From Crotalaria pallida (taxonomy: Eukaryota > Streptophyta > Magnoliopsida > Fabales > Fabaceae): a DNA stretch of 64,000 bases. The notes below the pieces were generated by a model, which was not told the origin of the DNA, searched no databases, and saw nothing but the letters and a program-made list of their open reading frames with translations. Below are positions 58,933 through 64,000 of the stretch, one piece after another; position 1 is the stretch's first letter; the number at the start of each line of letters is the position of its first letter. Made by a program: the position numbers and the translations under genes. The DNA lies in contig CM075655.1 of assembly GCA_037953625.1 (NCBI GenBank), forward strand, positions 20,354,001 to 20,418,000. The letters are read 5' to 3'.

Positions 58933-61856
58933 TGTAACATCCCGAATTTTAATTCTAAGAGTAATTAGAATAATGATAAGATTTGGAAGTAAGGATTATT
59001 CTAAAAAGGATTTAAAATGAGGGATTAGGAGTTCCTTGAATGCCATAAAGGAATCACGAAGCATTGGCATCAGAAAGGAGGTTGGAAGATGAACAAAAGA
59101 GCGTTAGAAGCGATGTTTTTGGTGTTATAAACACCCTATATTAAGAAATTCAAAATAAAAGATTTACATCTCTAAACACAAATTCCACCGTTGGATGTGA
59201 ATATTAGTATGTACGGAAGCTTGCTTTCAAATTTGAGCAAGATCCAACGGATAACGAAGAAGTTATGGCCTTTCAAAGTCAGGATACTGCAAAACTATGC
59301 AGCTTAATCGATTAAGCTTAAGGTCAGATTGGGTGAAAAGTCTTAATCGGCTCTTAATCGATTAAGTACTGCTGCTGAGGAAAAAAATAAAAGCAAAACA
59401 CACGTTCCTTCCATGCCAAATTCGTTTCTCTCCCTCTTCTCTCTCCTAGGGCACCAAATTTATTCACTCTAATCCACCAAGATTCAAGTAAATCACACTA
59501 AATCCATCGACAAATCTCCTTCCTTCTCAACTCCAAGTAAGTGATTTTGTTTGAGTCTTCCTATTTCTCTCTCTTTTGGTGCTTCTCTCTCTCCATGGCT
59601 TTCTCCCTCTCTAGCTCCAACACTCCCATCAAGTCCTAGGTATGTGAGAACAAGTTCTCTTCCTCCTATTTCTTCCATTTCAAGAGCTAATCATTATCAC
59701 CTCTGACTCTTGTCTCTCTCTTTGTGTGTTAGGGTTTTATTGGCCCTTTCTCTCATCCACGAGTTCTCTTTCTCTCCACGGATCTCACCGACGCCGTCAT
59801 CGTCGCCGAGCCACAACCCAAGTTCTTTTAAAAGAAAGCCCGAGGTAAGAAGGGTTCGTATTACCTCTACTTAGAAAGTAAATTCTAGGATTCTATAGTA
59901 GTGACTAAGAATAGGATAATTAAGAAATAAGTTAATGAACCTTAGGGTAGTCCCCGCTGACATAAATGAAGTATCTAGAATTGTTAATGGAAAACACACC
60001 TTAGGGAATAAAATGTATGGGTGTAGAATAAAGTTCGGAATGAGTGAGTATATTTAGAATATTAAAATAGTTAATATGGAACGAAAATGTAGAAAAGTAT
60101 AAACAGTAACACAAGAGAGAAGTTAAGGATAAGCCAACTAAACTTGGGAGTAAAAGAATAAAGGGTAAACGTAATAGGCATAAAGAGTAGAACTAATAAA
60201 CTGAAAGATAATAAGTAAAATAGTAAGTGAAGATTTAAATGGGATAAAAGAGGGATTAGAATGTGGAATAAGAAATGTGTGCGGAGTCGAATATGGGAAC
60301 AGAAACAAAATAGCGAATTTGAAATAAAAGAAAATAGATAACCGGTAAAAGAAATTAATAAAAAGATACTAGAGCAAAGAGAGAGTACGTTGTTAGGGAA
60401 GTTAAATAAAATGTTGTAATAAGATATGGAAACTAAACTGAGTCAAAAAGGGTAGTTAACTAAAATAGAGAAATGAAATAGGAATAAATAGTAAATAATA
60501 ACGTGAGATAGAGGAATCATTGAAACAACTAAGAATTTGAAACGGGAATTTAAAATAAAACCACTATATCAAAGCTAAGTGGAGTTAGATGTAAACTAGA
60601 GTAATTAATAAAAAGAATAAGGAAAAAGGAAAAGGAAGAGAAGAAGAAAAAGAAAAGAAAGAGAACAGGGAAATAACTAAGAGCTAGGAACGAGAATTTA
60701 AAATATAACGTATATGGCTTAACCAAGCAGATCTAGTTAAAAATGAGAATCAATAGTGAATGAAATATACTTAAAATAAAAGAGGATAAAGAAAAGAGAA
60801 AGGACTAAAACGGCAGGAGGTCGGTAGACCCTGTCACAATAATAAAAAGTATAATGGTGGGAGGTCGGTAGACCCTGTCACAATAATAAAAAGTAAAATG
60901 GCGGGAGGTCGATAGACCCTGTCAGAAGAATTAAAAGTAAAATGGCGGGAGGTCGGTAGACCCTGTCACAATAATAAAAAGTAAAATGGCGGGAGGTCGG
61001 TAGACCCTGTCAGAAGAATAAAAAGTAAAATGGCGGGAGGTCGGTAGACCCTGTCACAATAATAAAAAGTAAAATGGTGGGAGGTCGGTAGACCCTGTCA
61101 TAAGAATAAAAAGTAAAATGGCGGGAGGTCGGTAGACCCTGTCACAATAATAAAAAGTAAAATGGCGGGAGGTCGGTAGACCTTGTCACAATAGTAAAAA
61201 GTAAATGGCAGGAGGTCGTTAGACCCTGTCACCAATAAAAGAGTAAAGGAACGAAAAGGTAACCGGCTTGTTGGCCAAATATTGGAAAATGGTTAAAAAT
61301 GGAAATGTAAGAATGTCAAGAGAACCAGAAATTAAAAGAATGTGAGAATAAGTAAATAACTAGAAGAGATTAATTATATGAATAACGGATACTAATAATT
61401 AGGTAGGCTTAGTTTATTACTATGTCTCTTATAGGATTTATCTTTTTCAGTTCTGTGTAATGCTACCCTTCTTGCTATATTTTTGCAGGTACTGAAGTGG
61501 AGCTTACATAGGACATGGCCGAGCAGGATTTTCATTCTACTACGTGAAATGTATATTATTTAATATGAGTGGACAACTACTTTTGTAATTTTAGAATATG
61601 TAATAGTCGTGCCCTGAAGCTTATACTAATCGGGCGTTAGGATCTGTTATGACTATTAAACTATTGTAGTTTATCTTTTTAAATATTTCTGGACTGACAG
61701 GTTTTAAGAAGAAAAATTTTGGGAAGTCCGAAAAATAGAGGAAACTCTGCCGGATTTTCGTAAAACCTTGTAAAGAAATTAAGTTTTAAAAAGAATTTTC
61801 AAACTCTGATTTTGTTTAAAACCTACAAATTAACTAATTAATGTGAGGGTGTTACA
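58933..61856 (+). repeat. 5' LTR of gypsy element D, 2924 bp
   Basis: It starts TGTAACATCCCG and ends GGGTGTTACA directly before a primer-binding site. It carries a CT-rich leader with splice-site-like text (59400-59850), a stem-forming AGGTAA...TTACCT (59843-59865), a 10 x 44-bp array (60810-61235) and the GCCGAGCAGGA box (61518-61528) with a degenerate palindrome. AATCGATTA palindromes lie at 59307 and 59357. Confidence 0.93.
60810..61235 (+). repeat. Ten tandem 44-bp units in LTR D
   Basis: GGAGGTCGGTAGACCCTGTC recurs every 44 bases from 60816, the last copy at 61211 one base short. Each has the inverted pair GGTC-GGTA-GACC. Linkers are 'acaataataaaaagtaaaat' with small changes. Near-identity shows recent expansion. 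Confidence 0.97.
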
Positions 61857-61859
61857 TTT

Positions 61860-61871
61860 TGGTATCAGAGC
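61860..61871 (+). other. Primer-binding site of element D
   Basis: TGGTATCAGAGC, complementary to the 3' end of initiator tRNA-Met, three bases after the LTR end. Confidence 0.95.
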
Positions 61872-62035
61872 AGTTTCTCCTCGGCCTTGGAGTTATATTA
61901 CTCCAATGATTACTCACCCAGCGAGTAATCGGTGTACATAGTAAGAGTCTAGAGGTATTAATAGGATATTTATACTAAGGTATATATATATATGAGTATT
62001 AAGCCTTGATGATCTGCTCTCCCTGGCTAAACAGA

Positions 62036-62995
62036 ATGGCTGGAAGACGAGCGGGTAATGATGGAATTGCTGCTATTCTGGAGCACCTGGTTCAGATGCA
62101 ACAACAACAGGGTGAGCAGATGGCAGCTGCAGCAGCATCAGCAGCAACAGCCGCAGTAGCAGCTTTGCAACCTCCTCCGCCAGCTCCAGTGGAAATTGAC
62201 TGGATGTCTCGATTCCGAAAGAATAATCCGCCTCGCTTTGAAGGTGGAAATGACCCTGATGGAGCACAGAGGTGGATACAGGAGATAGAGAAGATTCTCC
62301 GTTTTCTTCAACCACCAATGGAGCAGTATGTTCGACTAGTTGAATTTATGCTGACCAATGAGGCAGAACATTGGTGGGATCAGCAGAGGAGAGGATTGGT
62401 GGCAGCTAATCCTTTGATTCCTTGGGAGATGTTCAAGGATCTATTCTTGGGGAAGTATTTCCCTGAAGATGTTAGGAGGGAGAAGGAGATTGCTTTTCTC
62501 CAATTGACTCAAGGGTCTATGTCAGTTGGGGACTATGCAGCTCGATTTGAAGATCTCATTCGTTTTTCTGATTATCGGGATGCAAGTGACCGTGGCAAGT
62601 GTGTTAAGTTTGAAGCTGGGCTTAGGAGTGATATTCGCCTCTCGTGTGAGTATCACAACATTGATAACTTGGCTCGCTTGGTCAACATGGCAAGTACCTA
62701 TGAGAAGGGTCTCAAACGGATGTCAGATAGTGAGAGGTTTGACAAGGGCAAGGAGTTGGCTCCGGAATCAGGCCCATGCTTTGATATCAACACTAGAGCA
62801 GTTGTGCCAAGAGATGTGGCCCCGAATGGGGATACCCCAGGAGTTAGGCTACCATGTCCGCTATGTGGGAAGCCCCACAGGCGTCGATGTCTGCTGTTGA
62901 AGTAGCACAAGAACAAGGGTCTCTGCTATGTATGCGGACAACCGGGACACATTGGGGCGAATTGTCCTAGGTGTATCGGTGAAGGGAGCGAATAA
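62036..62995 (+). pseudogene. Gypsy (Tekay-like) gag with an amber stop before its zinc knuckle
   Basis: The ATG at 62036 (MAGRRAGNDG) opens a 290-residue frame. It has a Gln/Ala-rich N-terminus (MQQQQGEQMAAAAASAA), then the retrotransposon gag domain (about residues 55-190: RFRKNNPPRFEGGNDPDGAQ, EAEHWWDQQRRG, FKDLFLGKYFPEDVRREKE, SVGDYAARFEDL). TAG at 62903-62905 ends it. The same frame continues past the TAG with CYVCGQPGHIGANCPR, a complete CCHC zinc knuckle, to TAA at 62993. Gag packages element RNA into virus-like particles. Either the stop is a recent mutation or the knuckle is made only by readthrough. Confidence 0.88.
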
Positions 62996-64000
62996 ACTAG
63001 CCCAAGGTACTTTTGTATTAATAATGCAACAATTGTTTCCTTTAACGTCTTGCCTAGATTAAGTGGGGGTAGTGTAATCTAGAAGGAGTCGATGGGTGTT
63101 AAAACATTAGTTAGAAATTCCACCAAACTCAATTGTGATACAGTCTCTAGTAGAGTGTAAGGTTAGAACTGATCACTCTAACTCTTACATGTGTTAGAGG
63201 ATGATACCATCAACGAACCCGACAATGATATTGCCATTAATAGATGTGAGATTGGGATTGATCAGCTCGATCTTCGCGCCTATTAGTGATCGATGTCATT
63301 GGCACATTTCATCTAAAAACCGAAATAACCGAATTAACAATTTTTAAAGTAGACCCCCAATAGGGAGCAGAACCAAATCGAAAAGAATTCCTTCTAAATT
63401 CTTTGTGTAGCATTAGAAAGGAGAGTAATAGAGTATAGAACCCTTGAGAGACTCGAGCGAACCTTGTAGACATCCTCTTGCAACCAATCGAATTAGATAG
63501 TAGACAACTTAAAACTCGCCTAAGAATCTAATCAAACTTCCCGAACGATTCTCTCGAAGGAAGCAAGTCTTAACCACTGTGTCAGGTACCCTTACCGAGA
63601 CCAATCAATCAGCCGCAGATCCATAGAAAACGCATCCTTCGATGGCTCTCTGCTGAAAATGTACACTTTGGGGATAACCTCCATTGTCTTCTTGCTTGAC
63701 ATGTATCCAGTACATCCTGGGTCGTCTTTCAAAGACCATGAGACCCATTCTTGAGTGCTTCATGTTTCTTATTTTCATCTTCACTCTCTTCAAGTTACAA
63801 GCATCTCAAATGTATCTGTGAGAATCCGCCAAGTCGTAGAAACCCGACATAGTTCTATGCCTACCGATAGATAGTCACCCACGTGCCCTCTTTCTAGTCT
63901 TGGATACCGGTTGGGAACCTGTGTACTCTATTCTGAGCAACGAATGAGCATACCCCTAGCATAGATATAATCAAGTATGTCAATGCTAAGTGGGGGAGGA
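62996..64000 (+). other. Non-coding internal part of element D, likely ending in its polypurine tract
   Basis: No protease, reverse transcriptase or integrase frame is present; the longest frame (63605-63793, minus) has no domain. The sequence ends GCTAAGTGGGGGAGGA at the window edge, which looks like a gypsy polypurine tract. The 3' LTR may therefore begin just outside. A related GATTAAGTGGGGGTAGTG occurs at 63058. Confidence 0.6.

Noticed and set aside
61860..61871. tRNA-Met-like sequence
   Set aside because: Only the 12-base primer-binding site is present; no cloverleaf can be drawn. The same holds for 37252-37263 and 52871-52882.

Overview
This is plant nuclear DNA, most likely from a phaseoloid legume (Glycine/Vigna/Cajanus type). 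The evidence is intron-split genes with plant-type products, an Au-type SINE, Ty3/gypsy and SIRE-type Ty1/copia LTR elements, and LTRs rich in the AATCGATTA palindrome. The genus is an inference. There are no bacterial-style operons, rRNA genes, functional tRNA genes or CRISPR arrays.

Only two host genes could be assembled exon by exon, and both read intact. (1) A plus-strand gene at 17026-19055 has four coding exons (282 aa). It encodes a plastid-type DUF3353/CPP1-like J-like membrane protein, with a putative non-coding first exon near 15410-15564. (2) A minus-strand gene at 33826-24282 has twelve exons (488 aa). It encodes a secreted serine carboxypeptidase of family S28, with Ser177, Asp409 and His435 in place and two GC-AG introns. 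Its introns carry a 496-bp near-perfect foldback, a 2.1-kb LTR element with an unusual proline-rich ORF, a small solo LTR and a SINE-like sequence.

The rest is mostly retrotransposon, and most insertions can be bounded exactly by 5-bp target-site duplications (TSDs). Left part: an LTR element remnant (1-2708), a solo LTR 2769-5801 (TSD TCATG), LTR-like sequence to about 7620, and a 6.27-kb solo LTR 7803-14071 (TSD GCTTT/ACTTT). Middle: a 1-kb inverted-repeat element (15165-16143) around the putative promoter of gene 1, AT-rich spacers, and gypsy LTR pieces at 21160-23935. Right part: nested MITE-like elements (34060-34760), a complete but non-autonomous 5.0-kb LTR element 36080-41100 (TSD GAAGG), and then a matryoshka. 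Solo LTR A (41869-56131, TSD TTATA) holds solo LTR B (42122-45450, TSD ATATG) and a decayed SIRE/copia element (45561-53615, TSD GCCTT), which itself holds a copia solo LTR (47488-49046, TSD CTTTC). Solo LTR C (56301-58896, TSD GGTTA) follows. Last is the 5' LTR of element D (58933-61856), with its primer-binding site and a gag ORF, running off the window end.

The most interesting signals lie inside the LTRs. Several gypsy-type LTRs each carry a different tandem array at about the same place (0.6-1.1 kb from the LTR 3' end), and in each array the repeat unit can form a small hairpin. A conserved GCCGAGCAGG box next to a palindrome follows downstream. ATCGAT-centred palindromes occur as pairs spaced 21-22 bp in unrelated gypsy and copia LTRs.
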